A DNA stretch of 64,000 bases, taken from assembly GCF_003012775.1 (NCBI RefSeq), contig NZ_PXYG01000008.1, positions 1 through 64,000 on the forward strand. Reading direction: 5' to 3'. Numbering within the stretch: position 1 is the stretch's first letter; every line of letters begins with the position of its first letter. The translations under genes were made by a program, and so were the position numbers. The stretch comes from Zobellella endophytica. GTDB taxonomy: Bacteria > Pseudomonadota > Gammaproteobacteria > Enterobacterales > Aeromonadaceae. Below are positions 1-11,786 of this stretch, one piece after another. Below the pieces are notes generated by a model. That model was not told where the DNA came from, did no database searches, and was given only the letters and a program-made list of their open reading frames with translations.

Positions 1-86
1 GACCCCATGCCGAACTCAGAAGTGAAACGCGACCGCGCCGATGATAGTGTGGCAGCTGCCATGTGAAAGTAGGTCACTGCCAGGCA
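1..86 (+). rRNA. rrf: 5S ribosomal RNA, 3' portion
   Basis: The first 86 bases match the 3' two thirds of a gammaproteobacterial 5S rRNA: the conserved CCCCATGCCGAACTCAGAAG block opens the window and the closing CTGCCAGGCA stem strand ends near 86. The 5' third lies left of the window. A strong terminator follows at once, so this is the distal end of an rRNA operon. Confidence 0.96.
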
Positions 87-99
87 CCCAAATTCAAGA

Positions 100-126
100 A
101 GCCCTTCACCGATGTGAAGGGCTTTT
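100..126 (+). terminator. rho-independent terminator of the rRNA operon
   Basis: A perfect stem AGCCCTTCAC / GTGAAGGGCT with a 4-base loop is followed by five T. It lies 14 bases after the 5S 3' end and is the expected end of rrn transcription. Confidence 0.93.
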
Positions 127-236
127 TCCATTCTTCTGTATCTGCTCCCTTACCGAGCAAATAAATCCCCGTTTCGATACCTTTCCCGGTTAGGGCTGAG
201 TACAATGTTCCCCTGTCTTTTGCGGAATGCATCGGG

Positions 237-623
237 ATGAAAACACTGCTGTTTGTTGGCATTGGCGGCGCCATCGGGGCGATTCTGCGTTTCACCACGA
301 CCGAGCTGATGGCTCGCCTGTTGGGCCGGAATTTCCCCTATGGCACCCTGACCGTCAACCTTGCCGGCTCACTGCTGATTGGCGTTTTTTTCGTACTGAT
401 TCAGCAAAATATCGTGAGTGCTCACTCCTGGCGCCCCTTTGTGGTGGTCGGCATGCTGGGGGCCCTGACGACCTTTTCTTCTTTTTCCCTCGACACTGTC
501 CTGTTGCTCGAGCACGGACAATGGATCAAGGCCATGGTCAATGTGTGTCTCAATGTCGTTTGCTGTATCATGCTTACTTATTTGGGGATGCAGATCACCA
601 GCAGCCTGCTAGCTTCCCGTTAG
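237..623 (+). CDS. crcB: CrcB/Fluc fluoride ion channel
   Basis: The 128-residue protein is a small four-helix membrane protein of the CrcB (Fluc) family, which exports fluoride through a dual-topology dimer. Visible signatures are [10 protein letters not shown] (about residues 10-19), the NLAGS pore segment with Asn41, and TTFSSFSLD (78-86) with the two Phe residues, F80 and F83, that line the fluoride path in the family. Length is normal (usually 124-128). It lies between the rRNA terminator and ubiE; a TACAAT box at 201-206 is a possible -10. I see no fluoride riboswitch in the short leader. The Shine-Dalgarno sequence is weak. Confidence 0.93.
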   Translation: MKTLLFVGIGGAIGAILRFTTTELMARLLGRNFPYGTLTVNLAGSLLIGVFFVLIQQNIVSAHSWRPFVVVGMLGALTTFSSFSLDTVLLLEHGQWIKAMVNVCLNVVCCIMLTYLGMQITSSLLASR

Positions 624-679
624 TCCGGCCTGAGCATTTGCAGTACACTCGTTACTTTGATTCTATAGGTGTCTTCAGA

Positions 680-1435
680 ATGTCAGAACAGCACAAGGCG
701 ACGACCCATTTTGGTTATAAAACCGTGGGCGCGGATGAAAAAGAGCAGATGGTGGCCAGCGTGTTCCACTCTGTGGCTGCCAAGTACGACGTGATGAACG
801 ATCTGATGTCGTTCGGTATCCATCGCCTGTGGAAGCGCTTTACCATCGACTGTTCCGGCGTGCGCAAGGGACAGAAGGTGCTGGATCTGGCCGGCGGAAC
901 CGGGGACCTGACCGCCAAATTCGCACGGATCGTGGGAGAAAGTGGTCAGGTGGTGCTGGCGGATATTAACGACTCCATGCTCAAGGTCGGGCGGGATAAG
1001 CTCAGGAATATGGGGCTTGGCAACAATATTGCCTATGTTCAGGCCAATGCCGAACAACTGCCGTTTCCGGACAATCATTTCGATCTGATCACCATCGCCT
1101 TCGGATTGCGTAACGTCACCGACAAAGACAAGGCGCTGGCCTCCATGCAGCGGGTATTGAAGCCCGGCGGTCGCCTGCTGGTGCTGGAGTTCTCCAAGCC
1201 CCAGCACGAAATCATGAACAAATTGTACGACTTCTATTCTTTCAATATTCTGCCGAAGATGGGTGCCCTGGTGGCCCAGGACAGCGACAGCTACCAGTAT
1301 CTGGCGGAGTCGATCCGCATGCATCCGGATCAGGAAACCCTGAAAGCCATGATGGAGCAAGCCGGCCTCGAACAGGTTGAATACTTTAACCTGACCGATG
1401 GCATAGTGGCGCTGCACCGAGGGTTCAAGTTTTAA
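680..1435 (+). CDS. ubiE: UbiE, ubiquinone/menaquinone C-methyltransferase
   Basis: This 251-residue SAM-dependent methyltransferase C-methylates demethylmenaquinol and the benzoquinol intermediate of ubiquinone synthesis. The SAM-binding motif [12 protein letters not shown] is at about residues 67-78, and [10 protein letters not shown] further on is typical of UbiE. An in-frame extension upstream would read through crcB in another frame. The ATG at 680 gives exactly the usual length, starting [13 protein letters not shown]. The TAA stop overlaps the ubiJ start by one base, so ubiE-ubiJ-ubiB are translationally coupled. Confidence 0.98.
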   Translation: MSEQHKATTHFGYKTVGADEKEQMVASVFHSVAAKYDVMNDLMSFGIHRLWKRFTIDCSGVRKGQKVLDLAGGTGDLTAKFARIVGESGQVVLADINDSMLKVGRDKLRNMGLGNNIAYVQANAEQLPFPDNHFDLITIAFGLRNVTDKDKALASMQRVLKPGGRLLVLEFSKPQHEIMNKLYDFYSFNILPKMGALVAQDSDSYQYLAESIRMHPDQETLKAMMEQAGLEQVEYFNLTDGIVALHRGFKF

Positions 1436-2055
1436 TGAATGATTTGCTGATGCCATTGTTGAATGGCGCTTTCGAGGCGGCACTGAACCGCTTTATAGGG
1501 CTGGATGAAGAACGGCTGAAAAAGCTGGCCCCCCTCCACGGCAAGACCCTCCGGCTGACCGTTTCCGGGCTGGCCGACGGTTTCCTGGTGTTTTCTGCCA
1601 ATCGGGTGGAAGTGCTCGGTCGTTACGAGGGCGAACCCGACAGCCATCTTACCCTGGCGCTCAATGCCCTGGGATTGCTGAAAGACAAGGGGCTGCTGAT
1701 GCAGTATATCCGCGACGGACGCCTCGATCTGCAAGGCGATCCCCAACCCTGGCAGGATGTGACTGCGCTGATGAAAGATCCGGCCATTGATATCGAGTCC
1801 CTTTTGGCGCCATATACCGGAGATATCGCGGCTCACCTGCTGTGCCGCCATGGCCGGGAATGGCGGCAGTCCCTCGAGCACAGGGCCCATGCCGTCCGGC
1901 TGCACCTGGGAGATTATGTTAGGGAAGAGGCGAGGCTGGCGGTAGGGGCGCTGGAACTGGTGGATTTCGGCGACGAGGTGACGGAACTGAATAAAAGGCT
2001 GATTCGCCTGCAAGGACGTCTGGCCAGCCTGGCCGATAAGGTAGCCCACCGATGA
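1435..2055 (+). CDS. ubiJ: UbiJ, ubiquinone biosynthesis accessory factor (SCP2 domain)
   Basis: The 206-residue protein sits between ubiE and ubiB as in E. coli. An SCP2-like lipid-binding domain covers roughly residues 20-120 and the C-terminus ends in a helical, charged, coiled-coil-like segment. UbiJ works with UbiK in the soluble Ubi metabolon, binding the hydrophobic quinone intermediates. Start and stop overlap its neighbours (TAATG with ubiE, ATGA with ubiB). In E. coli the 3' part of this gene also gives rise to the EsrE RNA; I cannot tell whether that holds here. Confidence 0.93.
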   Translation: MNDLLMPLLNGAFEAALNRFIGLDEERLKKLAPLHGKTLRLTVSGLADGFLVFSANRVEVLGRYEGEPDSHLTLALNALGLLKDKGLLMQYIRDGRLDLQGDPQPWQDVTALMKDPAIDIESLLAPYTGDIAAHLLCRHGREWRQSLEHRAHAVRLHLGDYVREEARLAVGALELVDFGDEVTELNKRLIRLQGRLASLADKVAHR

Positions 2056-3692
2056 GAAAACTGCGTGAGCTGGTCCGCCTCTATCAGATTGGCAAGACCC
2101 TGTTTGATTATGGCCTGGACGAGCTGATCCCGGCCCGGCTGCAGGTGTGGCCCGCGCGGTTTGCCCGCCGGAGCCTGTTCTGGCTCAAGAACAAGCATCC
2201 GGAGCTGTCCCGTGGCAAGCGTATCCGGCTGGCGCTGGAAAGCCTGGGGCCGGTGTTCATCAAGTTCGGCCAGATGCTCTCCACCCGTCGGGATCTACTG
2301 CCGCCGGACATCGCGGAAGAGCTGGCGATGCTGCAAGACAGGGTCCCTCCCTTTGACGGGGCCCTGGCACGCAAACAGATAGAAGCCAGCCTGCAAAACC
2401 GTATCGAAGTCCTGTTCGACGATTTTGATGAAAAGCCCCTGGCATCCGCCTCCATCGCCCAAGTCCATACCGCCCGGCTGAAGACCGGACAGGAGATCGT
2501 GATCAAGGTGATCCGTCCGGGCATCGAGCGGGTGATCGACGCGGATGTCAGCCTGATGCAGTCCATGGCCAACCTGATTGCCCGGCTGGTACCCGAGCGC
2601 AGCAGCCGGCTGCGGCCGGTGGAAGTGGTGCAGGAATACCGCAAGACCCTGCTGGATGAACTCAATCTGTTGCGCGAAGCGGCCAACGCCATCCAGTTAC
2701 GGCGCAACTTCGAAGGTTCCCGCACGCTTTACGTGCCCGAAATTTACCCCAGCTACTGTCATGAGAATGTGCTGGTGATGGAGCGTATCTACGGCATCCC
2801 GGTGTCGGATATCGAGGCGCTGGAAGCCAACGGCACCGACATGAAGCTGCTGGCGGAGCGGGGCGTCGAGGTGTTCTTCACCCAGGTGTTTCGCGACAGC
2901 TTTTTCCATGCGGACATGCATCCGGGCAATATTTTCGTCTCCTACGAGGATCCGCACGATCCCCAGTGGATTGGTATTGACTGCGGCATCGTCGGCACCC
3001 TGAACCGGGACGACAAGCGTTACCTGGCGGAAAACTTCCTGGCCTTCTTCAACCGGGATTATCGCAAGGTGGCCGAGTTGCATGTGGAGTCGGGCTGGGT
3101 GCCGGCGGATACCAAGGTGGAGGAATTCGAATCGGCCATTCGCACCGTGCTGGAGCCGATTTTCGAAAAACCGCTGTCGGAAATCTCCTTCGGCCACGTG
3201 CTGCTCAACCTGTTCAATACCGCTCGCCGTTTCAATATGGCGGTGCAGCCGCAACTGGTGCTGCTGCAGAAAACCCTGTTGTACGTGGAAGGGGTGGGGC
3301 GGCAGCTCTACCCGCAGCTGGACCTGTGGAAAACCGCCAAGCCGTTTCTGGAAGACTGGATGCAGCAGCAGGTGGGCTACAAGGCGGTGATCAACGCGGT
3401 GAAGGAGAAGGCGCCCTTCTGGGCCGAGAAGCTGCCCGATTTGCCGGAGCTGGTCTACGACGCCTTGCGGCAGGCCAAGCTGCAGCAGCGGCAGATGCAG
3501 GGGCTTTACGATCAGTATTCCCGTCACGACAAGGGGCAGGGACAGGGGCGTTTTTTGTTGGCGATGGGGGCCTCCACGCTGCTGGCCAGCATTCTGCTGC
3601 TGGGGATGGAGAAAACCCAGTGGGCCATGTCTGGCCTCGTGCTCACTTTGGTTGTATGGTTGCTGGGGTGGCGGCTGATCAGCAGACGTTAG
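2052..3692 (+). CDS. ubiB: UbiB, ABC1/ADCK-type kinase-like ubiquinone biosynthesis protein
   Basis: This 546-residue atypical protein-kinase-like ATPase is needed for ubiquinone synthesis. The KxGQ motif ([11 protein letters not shown], about residue 71), the Ala-rich loop (ASASIAQVH) and the HADMHPGN catalytic loop are all visible. Two hydrophobic segments at the C-terminus form the membrane anchor. Length matches E. coli UbiB (546). It overlaps ubiJ by four bases. About 80 bases separate it from tatA, which has its own -10 box. Confidence 0.98.
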   Translation: MRKLRELVRLYQIGKTLFDYGLDELIPARLQVWPARFARRSLFWLKNKHPELSRGKRIRLALESLGPVFIKFGQMLSTRRDLLPPDIAEELAMLQDRVPPFDGALARKQIEASLQNRIEVLFDDFDEKPLASASIAQVHTARLKTGQEIVIKVIRPGIERVIDADVSLMQSMANLIARLVPERSSRLRPVEVVQEYRKTLLDELNLLREAANAIQLRRNFEGSRTLYVPEIYPSYCHENVLVMERIYGIPVSDIEALEANGTDMKLLAERGVEVFFTQVFRDSFFHADMHPGNIFVSYEDPHDPQWIGIDCGIVGTLNRDDKRYLAENFLAFFNRDYRKVAELHVESGWVPADTKVEEFESAIRTVLEPIFEKPLSEISFGHVLLNLFNTARRFNMAVQPQLVLLQKTLLYVEGVGRQLYPQLDLWKTAKPFLEDWMQQQVGYKAVINAVKEKAPFWAEKLPDLPELVYDALRQAKLQQRQMQGLYDQYSRHDKGQGQGRFLLAMGASTLLASILLLGMEKTQWAMSGLVLTLVVWLLGWRLISRR

Positions 3693-3729
3693 TTTGATCT
3701 GGGCTCGACTCTTTGTCATCAAGCAGGGA

Positions 3730-3735
3730 TATAAT
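3730..3735 (+). promoter_or_regulatory. candidate -10 box of the tatABCD-hemB unit
   Basis: A perfect TATAAT lies 40 bases upstream of the tatA start in the only sizeable gap of this gene run. No good TTGACA match stands 16-18 bases upstream, so the -35 side is weak or activator-assisted. Confidence 0.5.
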
Positions 3736-3775
3736 CGTTCTTTATTGTTTTCATTCTGTATAGGAAAAGTACGTC

Positions 3776-4030
3776 ATGGGCGGAATCAGTATTTGGCAAT
3801 TGCTTATCGTGGTGTTGATCGTGGTGCTGTTGTTTGGCACCAAAAAACTGCGCGGCCTGGGTTCGGATCTGGGCTCGGCGGTGAAAGGCTTCAAGAAGGC
3901 GATGACCGACGAGGAGCAGGACAAGAAGGATGCCGACTTTGAGCAGCAGAAACTGGCCGACAAGAAAGAGCAGGATGACTCCCTTAACCAGAAAGACCAG
4001 GATAAAGCCAAAGACAAAGATCGGGTGTAA
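3776..4030 (+). CDS. tatA: TatA, twin-arginine translocase pore subunit
   Basis: The 84-residue protein has an N-terminal membrane helix ([20 protein letters not shown]), the [14 protein letters not shown] hinge and amphipathic helix, and a highly charged Lys/Asp/Gln tail. TatA oligomers form the passage for folded proteins in the inner membrane. It is first in tatABCD. A TATAAT and an AGGAAAAG ribosome site precede it. Confidence 0.97.
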   Translation: MGGISIWQLLIVVLIVVLLFGTKKLRGLGSDLGSAVKGFKKAMTDEEQDKKDADFEQQKLADKKEQDDSLNQKDQDKAKDKDRV

Positions 4031-4032
4031 TC

Positions 4033-4395
4033 ATGTTCGACATCGGTTTCTGGGAGCTGGTTGTGATTTCCGTGGTCGGGTTGCTGGTGCTGGGACCCGA
4101 GCGTTTGCCGGTGGCCATCAGAACGGTATCCCGGCTGTTTAAAACCGTGCGTGATACGGCCAACGCGGTCAAGAGTGAGCTGGCCCAGGAACTGAAGATG
4201 GAAGAACTGCATCGGGATCTGAAAAAGGCCGAGCAGCTCGGGATGAAAGACTTGAGCCCCGAGCTCAAACAGTCCATCGATCAACTGAAAGATGCCGCCG
4301 CCTCGGTCAATCGCCCCTACGAAAAGACCAGCGGCAGCAGTACCCACTCTGAGCCGGCAAATCCGGCACCGAACGAGCCCCAGGATAAGCCCTAA
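4033..4395 (+). CDS. tatB: TatB, twin-arginine translocase receptor subunit
   Basis: The 120-residue protein starts [20 protein letters not shown], the TatB membrane helix with the conserved Glu8, then [11 protein letters not shown] and a long amphipathic helix. With TatC it forms the receptor for twin-arginine signal peptides. It is shorter than E. coli TatB (171) because the non-conserved tail is reduced. Only 2 bases separate it from tatA, and its stop abuts the tatC start. Confidence 0.97.
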   Translation: MFDIGFWELVVISVVGLLVLGPERLPVAIRTVSRLFKTVRDTANAVKSELAQELKMEELHRDLKKAEQLGMKDLSPELKQSIDQLKDAAASVNRPYEKTSGSSTHSEPANPAPNEPQDKP

Positions 4396-5141
4396 ATGAG
4401 TCAAGCACAGCAGCCGCTGATCAGCCACCTGGTGGAGCTGAGAGGCCGCCTACTCCGCGCTTTTGCTGCCATTCTGCTGGTATTTCTGGCCCTGGTCTAT
4501 TTTGCCAACGATATCTACAGCATACTGGCCGAGCCCCTGTTGAAGCAGTTGCCGGAAGGGGCCAGCATGATCGCCACCGGCGTGGCGACGCCCTTTCTGA
4601 CCCCGCTGAAACTGACCCTGATCGTGTCGTTCTTTGCGGCCATTCCCTATGTGCTGTACCAAGTGTGGGCCTTTATTGCCCCGGGCCTCTACAAGCACGA
4701 AAAACGGCTGATAGCCCCCCTGGTATTTTCCAGTGCCCTGTTGTTTTATGCCGGTGCCGCCTTCGCCTATTTCGTGGTGTTTCCGCTGGCCTTCGGCTTC
4801 TTCACCAAGATGGCACCGGAAGGGGTGACTATCGCCACCGATATCGCCAGCTACCTGGATTTCGTGCTCGGCCTCTTCGTGGCCTTCGGCATCGCCTTCG
4901 AAATCCCTATCGCCACCATACTGCTGTGCTGGACCGGTGTAACCACACCGAAAGATCTTTCCGGAAAACGACCCTATGTGATTGTCATCGTGTTTATCGT
5001 CGGCATGCTGCTGACGCCGCCGGATGTGATCTCCCAGACCCTGCTGGCCATCCCTATGTGGCTGCTGTTTGAAGTGGGGGTCTTCTTTGCCCGCTTCTAT
5101 GTCCGGGAGGAGGACGGCGACGAGGAGCAGGATCAGGCGCC

Positions 5142-5145
<4 letters not shown>
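4396..5145 (+). CDS. tatC: TatC, twin-arginine translocase core subunit
   Basis: The 249-residue protein has six predicted membrane helices and the TatC hallmarks: [12 protein letters not shown] near the N-terminus, [12 protein letters not shown] after helix 2 and the LTPPDVISQ motif. It recognises the RR signal peptide. The gene begins directly after tatB and its last four bases overlap tatD. Confidence 0.98.
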
Positions 5146-6943
<1,798 letters not shown>

Positions 6944-6947
6944 GCTT

Positions 6948-6993
6948 GGGACTGGGGACTGGGGACTGGGGCTGACTACGATCCCTAATCCCG
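6948..6993. repeat. intergenic G-rich simple repeat carrying the gppA stop
   Basis: Three tandem 8-base units of the type GGACTGGG fill the hemB-gppA gap, followed on the opposite strand by GGGATTAGGGATCG, whose TAG is the gppA stop. Related sequence recurs at 14481-14499 and 17065-17130, so it is a dispersed short repeat rather than chance. Confidence 0.7.
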
Positions 6994-8466
6994 CTCCACA
7001 ATTTCCAGTGGCCAGCCCTGTTCGGTCTGGCGGCGGGCTTCCTGCTGCAGCTCACTGGCGCGCAGGTGGTGCTGGTGGCTCCAGCCGGAAGGCAGTGTCA
7101 GGATCAGACGCTGTCCTTCCCGGCTCAGTCCGAATTCGGGCACGGTGCCCCGGGTGCGGCGCAGGCAGAGAATAATGGCCAGCCTGAGCAGCCGGACCAG
7201 CAGTATGGCCTGTTCCGCCGGAATGGCGCTTTGCTGGCACAAGGCATCCGGCTTGAGCTCGTCCCGCTGATTGAGCAGCAGGGCCGCCAGCAGCTGCTTC
7301 TGCGCCGAGGTGAAGCCGGGCAGATCGACATGACTGATGATATAGGCGGCGTGCTCGGGGGCGCGTTTGTACTCAATGCACAGTCCAAGCTCGTAGAGCA
7401 TGGCGGCCCAGCCCAGCATCAGGGCCAGGTCGTCCTGGTCTGCCGCGGTCTGTGCCAGGGCGTGCAGCGCGGTCTTTCTGACTCGTTCCCCCTGGGCCCG
7501 ATCCAGCTGGTAGCGGGCGATCAGGCTGTCGGCGGTTCTTTCCTGGGCGTCGCACTCCTGACGCCGGCCCAGCATGCCGTACACCAGGCCCTCGCGCAGG
7601 GCGCCGCCGGCCAGCATCATGGCGTCTATCGCCAGGGTGTCGAACAACGCGATCAGTATGGCGAGCCCCGAGGGAAATACTGGTATCCGCTCGGCCTGCA
7701 GCCCGGGTAATTGCAACCGATCGAGGTGGCCGCAGGCCATAGCCTGCTGTTGCAGCAGCCTGAGCTTGGCCAGGGTGATCTGCTCGCTTTCCCCCTGGCT
7801 GACCATGATTTCCTGAATCGCCTGCACCGTACCGGAAGCCCCGATACAGGCCTGCCAGCCGAGCTTGAGGTAGGCCGCCGCCACCGGTGCCAGCGTCTGC
7901 TGGGCGGCGGTGATGGCCCGTTCAAAGTTCGGGGCGGACAAGTGGCCGTCGGTAAAATAGTGGTTTAGCCAAGTGACGCAGCCCATGTGCAGGCTGTTGA
8001 GCAGCAAGGGGCTGGTCCCTTCGCCGATGACCAGCTCGGTACTGGCGCCGCCGATATCGATCACCAGGCGCTTGCCGGTGCCGGAAGAGGTCCAGGCTAC
8101 ACCTTCATAAATGGTGCCGGCTTCCTCCTCGCCGGAAATAATCCGGATGGGGTGGCCGAGAATGGCTTCGGCCGTGCTCAGGAAGGTGTCGATATTGGTG
8201 GCCAGGCGCAGGGTCGCGGTGCCGACGATGCGGATATGCTCGGTGGGCACATCCTGCAACTGCTCGGCGAACAGTTGCAGGCAGTCCCAGCCCCGTTGCA
8301 TGGCGGGAGCGTCGAGGCTGCCGTCCGGCTGCAGGCCGGCGGCCAGGCGCACCTTGCGCTTGACCTTGGCCAGGGTACGGCAGGCTCCCTCCACCTCATG
8401 CACTACCAGCATATGAAAGCTGTTGGAACCCAGATCAATGGCGGCGTACAGTGCGGGGTTTTTCAC
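6985..8466 (-). CDS. gppA: GppA, pppGpp 5'-phosphohydrolase / exopolyphosphatase family
   Basis: The 493-residue protein belongs to the Ppx/GppA family: AAIDLGSNSFHML at the N-terminus, GTATLR, SGEEEAGTIYEG with the catalytic Glu, the phosphate loop IDIGGASTE, and a C-terminal helical HD-like domain. Position next to rhlB-trxA-rho and a length nearly equal to E. coli GppA (494) favour GppA over Ppx. The role is conversion of pppGpp to ppGpp, with polyphosphatase activity. It is six bases downstream of rhlB and probably cotranscribed. Its stop codon lies in an intergenic repeat. Confidence 0.93.
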   Translation of the reverse strand: MKNPALYAAIDLGSNSFHMLVVHEVEGACRTLAKVKRKVRLAAGLQPDGSLDAPAMQRGWDCLQLFAEQLQDVPTEHIRIVGTATLRLATNIDTFLSTAEAILGHPIRIISGEEEAGTIYEGVAWTSSGTGKRLVIDIGGASTELVIGEGTSPLLLNSLHMGCVTWLNHYFTDGHLSAPNFERAITAAQQTLAPVAAAYLKLGWQACIGASGTVQAIQEIMVSQGESEQITLAKLRLLQQQAMACGHLDRLQLPGLQAERIPVFPSGLAILIALFDTLAIDAMMLAGGALREGLVYGMLGRRQECDAQERTADSLIARYQLDRAQGERVRKTALHALAQTAADQDDLALMLGWAAMLYELGLCIEYKRAPEHAAYIISHVDLPGFTSAQKQLLAALLLNQRDELKPDALCQQSAIPAEQAILLVRLLRLAIILCLRRTRGTVPEFGLSREGQRLILTLPSGWSHQHHLRASELQQEARRQTEQGWPLEIVERD

Positions 8467-8472
8467 CGGTGC

Positions 8473-9786
8473 TCAGCTCCGGGTACCCTGAGGGCGCCGA
8501 CGCCGGTTGTTGCTGTTGTTGCCGGTGCGACGCGGGCCGCTGCCCTGGCGGTCGCGCAGGTTGCGGTTGGCACTGGCCCTGTGGTGATGGATGCGCTTGG
8601 GGGGCGTCACATCATCGAGCAGGGCCTCCCGGTCGTACTTGCTGACCGGAATTTCGTGCTCGATATAGGCTTCCACCGCCGGCAGGTTGAACACGTATTC
8701 TTCACAGGCGAAGCTGATGGAGCGGCCGCTGGCCCCGGCGCGACCGGTACGGCCGATACGGTGCACGTAGTCTTCCGCATCGTCGGGCAGGTCGTAGTTG
8801 AACACATGGGTGACATCGGGAATGTGCAGGCCGCGAGCCGCCACATCGGTGGCCACCAGGACATCAAGCACGCCACTGGTGAAGTCTTCCAGTATTTTCA
8901 GCCGCTTCTTCTGCGGTACGTCGCCGGTGAGCAGGCCCACCCGGTGGCCGTCGGCATTCAGCCAGGCATGGACTTCTTCGCAGCTGTGCTTGGTATTGGA
9001 GAACACAATGGCCTTGTCGGGCCACTCTTCTTCCATCAGGCTCAGCAGCAGCAGCATCTTGTCTTCCTGGGCAGGATAGAACAGCTCTTCCTGAATGTGG
9101 ATGCCGGTCTTGCGCTCCGGCTCTATCTGCACGTGCTCTGGACTGTTCATGTGCTCGTAGGCCAGTTCCTGTACTCGCAGCGACAGAGTGGCGGAAAACA
9201 GCATATTCTGGCGCTGGGAGGACGGTGGCATGCGGCGGAACAGGTAGCGGATGTCCTTGATAAAGCCAAGATCGAACATGCGATCCGCCTCGTCCAGCAC
9301 CACTACCTGGATGGCGCCCAGATCGATCACCCGCTGCTTGAGGAAGTCGATGATGCGGCCGGTGGTGCCGATCAGGATGTCGACCCCGGCTTCCAGCACC
9401 TGCACCTGCTTCTCGTAGCCATCGCCGCCGTAGGCCAGGCCCAGCTTGAGGCCGGTGCTGTCGGCCAGGGTATCGGCGTCGTTAAATATCTGTACCGCCA
9501 GCTCGCGGGTCGGGGCCATGATGATGGCGCGCGGCTGGTTCTGCTGGCGTGCTTCAGGTGCCGGGGTGGTCAGCAGATGGTTGAAGGTAGCGGCGAGGAA
9601 GGCGATGGTTTTGCCGGTGCCGGTCTGGGCTTGTCCGGCGATATCCTTGCCAGCAGTCAAATGAGGTAACGACAGCGCCTGGATCGGCGTGCAGTTGTGA
9701 AATCCCTTTGCTTCCAGTCCGGCCAGCACTTGCGATTGCAGGCCCAGCTGGGCAAATTTTACGTCTGTTAAGTGTGTTTTGCTCAT
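8473..9786 (-). CDS. rhlB: RhlB, DEAD-box RNA helicase of the degradosome
   Basis: The 437-residue DEAD-box helicase has the Q motif (CTPIQ, residues 32-36), Walker A AQTGTGKT (53-60), [26 protein letters not shown] and HRIGRTGR. A short basic tail ([10 protein letters not shown]) ends it. RhlB unwinds mRNA for RNase E/PNPase. It is divergent from trxA and followed by gppA, the standard gammaproteobacterial order. Confidence 0.97.
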   Translation of the reverse strand: MSKTHLTDVKFAQLGLQSQVLAGLEAKGFHNCTPIQALSLPHLTAGKDIAGQAQTGTGKTIAFLAATFNHLLTTPAPEARQQNQPRAIIMAPTRELAVQIFNDADTLADSTGLKLGLAYGGDGYEKQVQVLEAGVDILIGTTGRIIDFLKQRVIDLGAIQVVVLDEADRMFDLGFIKDIRYLFRRMPPSSQRQNMLFSATLSLRVQELAYEHMNSPEHVQIEPERKTGIHIQEELFYPAQEDKMLLLLSLMEEEWPDKAIVFSNTKHSCEEVHAWLNADGHRVGLLTGDVPQKKRLKILEDFTSGVLDVLVATDVAARGLHIPDVTHVFNYDLPDDAEDYVHRIGRTGRAGASGRSISFACEEYVFNLPAVEAYIEHEIPVSKYDREALLDDVTPPKRIHHHRASANRNLRDRQGSGPRRTGNNSNNRRRRPQGTRS

Positions 9787-9840
9787 AGCGTTCAGAATAT
9801 CAGGTTAGGCTTGCAATAATAAACAGGATCATTTGAAATA

Positions 9841-9857
9841 GGGCAACTAAATTGCCC
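9841..9857 (+). other. short hairpin in the trxA leader
   Basis: GGGCAA / TTGCCC pair around a 5-base loop, about 45 bases upstream of the trxA start in the rhlB-trxA divergent region. Function is unknown; it is too weak to be a terminator. Confidence 0.3.
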
Positions 9858-9901
9858 CGACGTTTTGTGTTGCGGGAACAAACAACTGACTGGAGTTGGA
9901 G

Positions 9902-10228
9902 ATGAGTGACAAAATTGTTCAGCTGACCGATGCCAGCTTCGACGCTGATGTGATCAAGGCAGATGGCCCGGTTCTGGTAGATTTCTGGGCTGAATGGTGT
10001 GGTCCCTGCAAGATGATCGCCCCGATCCTGGACGAAGTGGCCGGCGAATATGAAGGTAAAGTGACCGTCGCCAAGCTGAATATTGACCAGAACGCAGATA
10101 CTCCGCCCAAGTTCGGTATTCGCGGTATCCCCACCCTGCTGCTGTTCAAGAACGGCGAAGTGGCGGCAACCAAAGTAGGGGCGCTGTCCAAGACTCAGTT
10201 GAAAGAGTTCCTGGACGCCAACCTGTAA
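9902..10228 (+). CDS. trxA: TrxA, thioredoxin 1
   Basis: The 108-residue thioredoxin has the active-site WCGPC at 32-36 in [14 protein letters not shown] and the cis-Pro loop [11 protein letters not shown]. It reduces protein disulfides using thioredoxin reductase. A TTG at 9896 is also in frame, but GGAG at 9892-9895 sits 6 bases before the ATG at 9902 and that start gives the classical MSDKI N-terminus. A strong terminator follows, separating it from rho. Confidence 0.98.
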   Translation: MSDKIVQLTDASFDADVIKADGPVLVDFWAEWCGPCKMIAPILDEVAGEYEGKVTVAKLNIDQNADTPPKFGIRGIPTLLLFKNGEVAATKVGALSKTQLKEFLDANL

Positions 10229-10236
10229 TGGCAATC

Positions 10237-10270
10237 CAAGGGGTGCGCAAGGCACCCCTTGCGGTTTTTT
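10237..10270 (+). terminator. rho-independent terminator of trxA
   Basis: A ten-base perfect stem CAAGGGGTGC / GCACCCCTTG with a 5-base loop is followed by CGG and six T. Confidence 0.93.
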
Positions 10271-10409
10271 GCTAGACGCTTCTCCTTTTTGGTGCTAGTT
10301 TATTGTTCGTTTGCTAGCCTATTTGTGCCCCAGGGCTCTCCGAATTCAAGCATCAATCCAGCAGACTTTCCTGACCATTTAACATCCTGGTTGATAGAAA
10401 CTCACCACT

Positions 10410-11675
10410 ATGAATCTTACTGAACTCAAGAATACCCCTGTATCTGAGCTGATAAAGCTTGGGGAAACCATGGGCCTGGAAAACCTCGCCCGTCTGCGCA
10501 AGCAAGACATCATCTTTGCTATCCTCAAAGCCCATGCTAAAAGTGGTGAAGATATCTTCGGTGATGGTGTGCTGGAAATCCTGCAGGATGGCTTCGGCTT
10601 TTTGCGCAGCGCCGATTCCTCCTACCTGGCCGGTCCCGATGACATCTATGTGTCGCCCAGCCAGATCCGCCGTTTCAACCTGCGTACCGGTGATACCATC
10701 TCCGGCAAGATACGTCCGCCGAAAGAAGGCGAACGCTACTTTGCCCTGCTGAAGATCAACGAAGTCAACTACGACAAGCCGGAAAACGCCCGTAACAAGA
10801 TCCTGTTCGAAAACCTGACCCCGCTGCATGCCAACGAGCGCATGAAGATGGAGCGGGGCAACGGCTCGACCGAAGACATTACCGCCCGGGTGCTGGATCT
10901 GGCATCCCCCATCGGCAAGGGCCAGCGAGGCCTGATTGTGGCGCCGCCCAAGGCCGGTAAAACCATGCTGCTGCAGAACATCGCCCAGAGCATCACCTAC
11001 AACCACCCGGAATGTACCCTGATCGTGCTGCTGATCGATGAGCGGCCGGAAGAAGTGACCGAGATGCAGCGGATGGTGAAGGGCGAAGTCATCGCCTCCA
11101 CCTTCGACGAGCCGGCGGCCCGTCACGTGCAGGTGGCCGACATGGTGATCGAAAAGGCCAAGCGCCTGGTCGAACACAAGAAGGACGTGGTGATCCTGCT
11201 CGACTCCATCACCCGTCTGGCGCGGGCCTACAACACCGTGGTGCCGTCCTCCGGCAAGGTGCTGACCGGTGGTGTGGATGCCAACGCCCTGCACCGGCCC
11301 AAGCGTTTCTTCGGCGCCGCCCGTAATGTAGAGGAAGGCGGCAGCCTGACCATCATCGCCACCGCCCTGGTGGAAACCGGCTCCAAGATGGATGACGTCA
11401 TCTACGAAGAGTTCAAGGGCACCGGCAACATGGAACTGCACCTGTCGCGCAAGATCGCCGAGAAGCGGGTCTACCCGGCCATCGACATTACCCGTTCCGG
11501 CACCCGCCGGGAAGAGCTGCTCACCACCTCGGAGGAGCTGCAGAAGATGTGGATATTGCGCAAGATCGTGCACCCCATGGGCGAGATCGACGGCATCGAG
11601 TTCCTTATCGACAAGCTGGCCATGACCAAGACCAACGACGAGTTCTTCGAGGCGATGAAACGCCAGCAGAAATAA
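10410..11675 (+). CDS. rho: Rho, transcription termination factor
   Basis: The 421-residue hexameric RNA helicase has an N-terminal helical domain, the RNP-like primary RNA site (QDGFGFLRS, about residues 62-70), the P-loop [10 protein letters not shown], and the Q-loop region after [12 protein letters not shown]. Length is close to E. coli Rho (419). A leader of about 140 bases separates the trxA terminator from the start. In E. coli rho autoregulates through attenuation in its leader; I see no diagnostic structure here. Confidence 0.98.
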   Translation: MNLTELKNTPVSELIKLGETMGLENLARLRKQDIIFAILKAHAKSGEDIFGDGVLEILQDGFGFLRSADSSYLAGPDDIYVSPSQIRRFNLRTGDTISGKIRPPKEGERYFALLKINEVNYDKPENARNKILFENLTPLHANERMKMERGNGSTEDITARVLDLASPIGKGQRGLIVAPPKAGKTMLLQNIAQSITYNHPECTLIVLLIDERPEEVTEMQRMVKGEVIASTFDEPAARHVQVADMVIEKAKRLVEHKKDVVILLDSITRLARAYNTVVPSSGKVLTGGVDANALHRPKRFFGAARNVEEGGSLTIIATALVETGSKMDDVIYEEFKGTGNMELHLSRKIAEKRVYPAIDITRSGTRREELLTTSEELQKMWILRKIVHPMGEIDGIEFLIDKLAMTKTNDEFFEAMKRQQK

Positions 11676-11694
11676 GACTGCCCTCGTCTGACCA

Positions 11695-11717
11695 AACCGC
11701 GGCTTGCCGCGGTTTTT
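11695..11717 (+). terminator. rho-independent terminator of rho
   Basis: The stem AACCGCGG / CCGCGGTT with a 4-base loop is followed by a T run, 20 bases after the rho stop. Confidence 0.9.
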
Positions 11718-11723
11718 GTTTGC

Positions 11724-11752
11724 GATACATGCCTGCCCAATCCGGTTATAAT
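11724..11752 (+). promoter_or_regulatory. candidate promoter of ubiD-fre
   Basis: A perfect TATAAT at 11747-11752 has GATACA (half match to -35) 17 bases upstream. It lies between the rho terminator and the ubiD start. Confidence 0.55.
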
Positions 11753-11786
11753 CTCCGGAGTCACTCGATACACTCGGAATAAACCT

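Noticed and set aside
88-236. Fluoride riboswitch in front of crcB
   Set aside because: The 150-base leader is mostly the rRNA terminator and a -10-like box; I cannot build the riboswitch pseudoknot.
227-1435. An apparent fused reading frame joining crcB sequence and UbiE
   Set aside because: The upstream part reads crcB out of frame; crcB and ubiE are each full length with normal starts.
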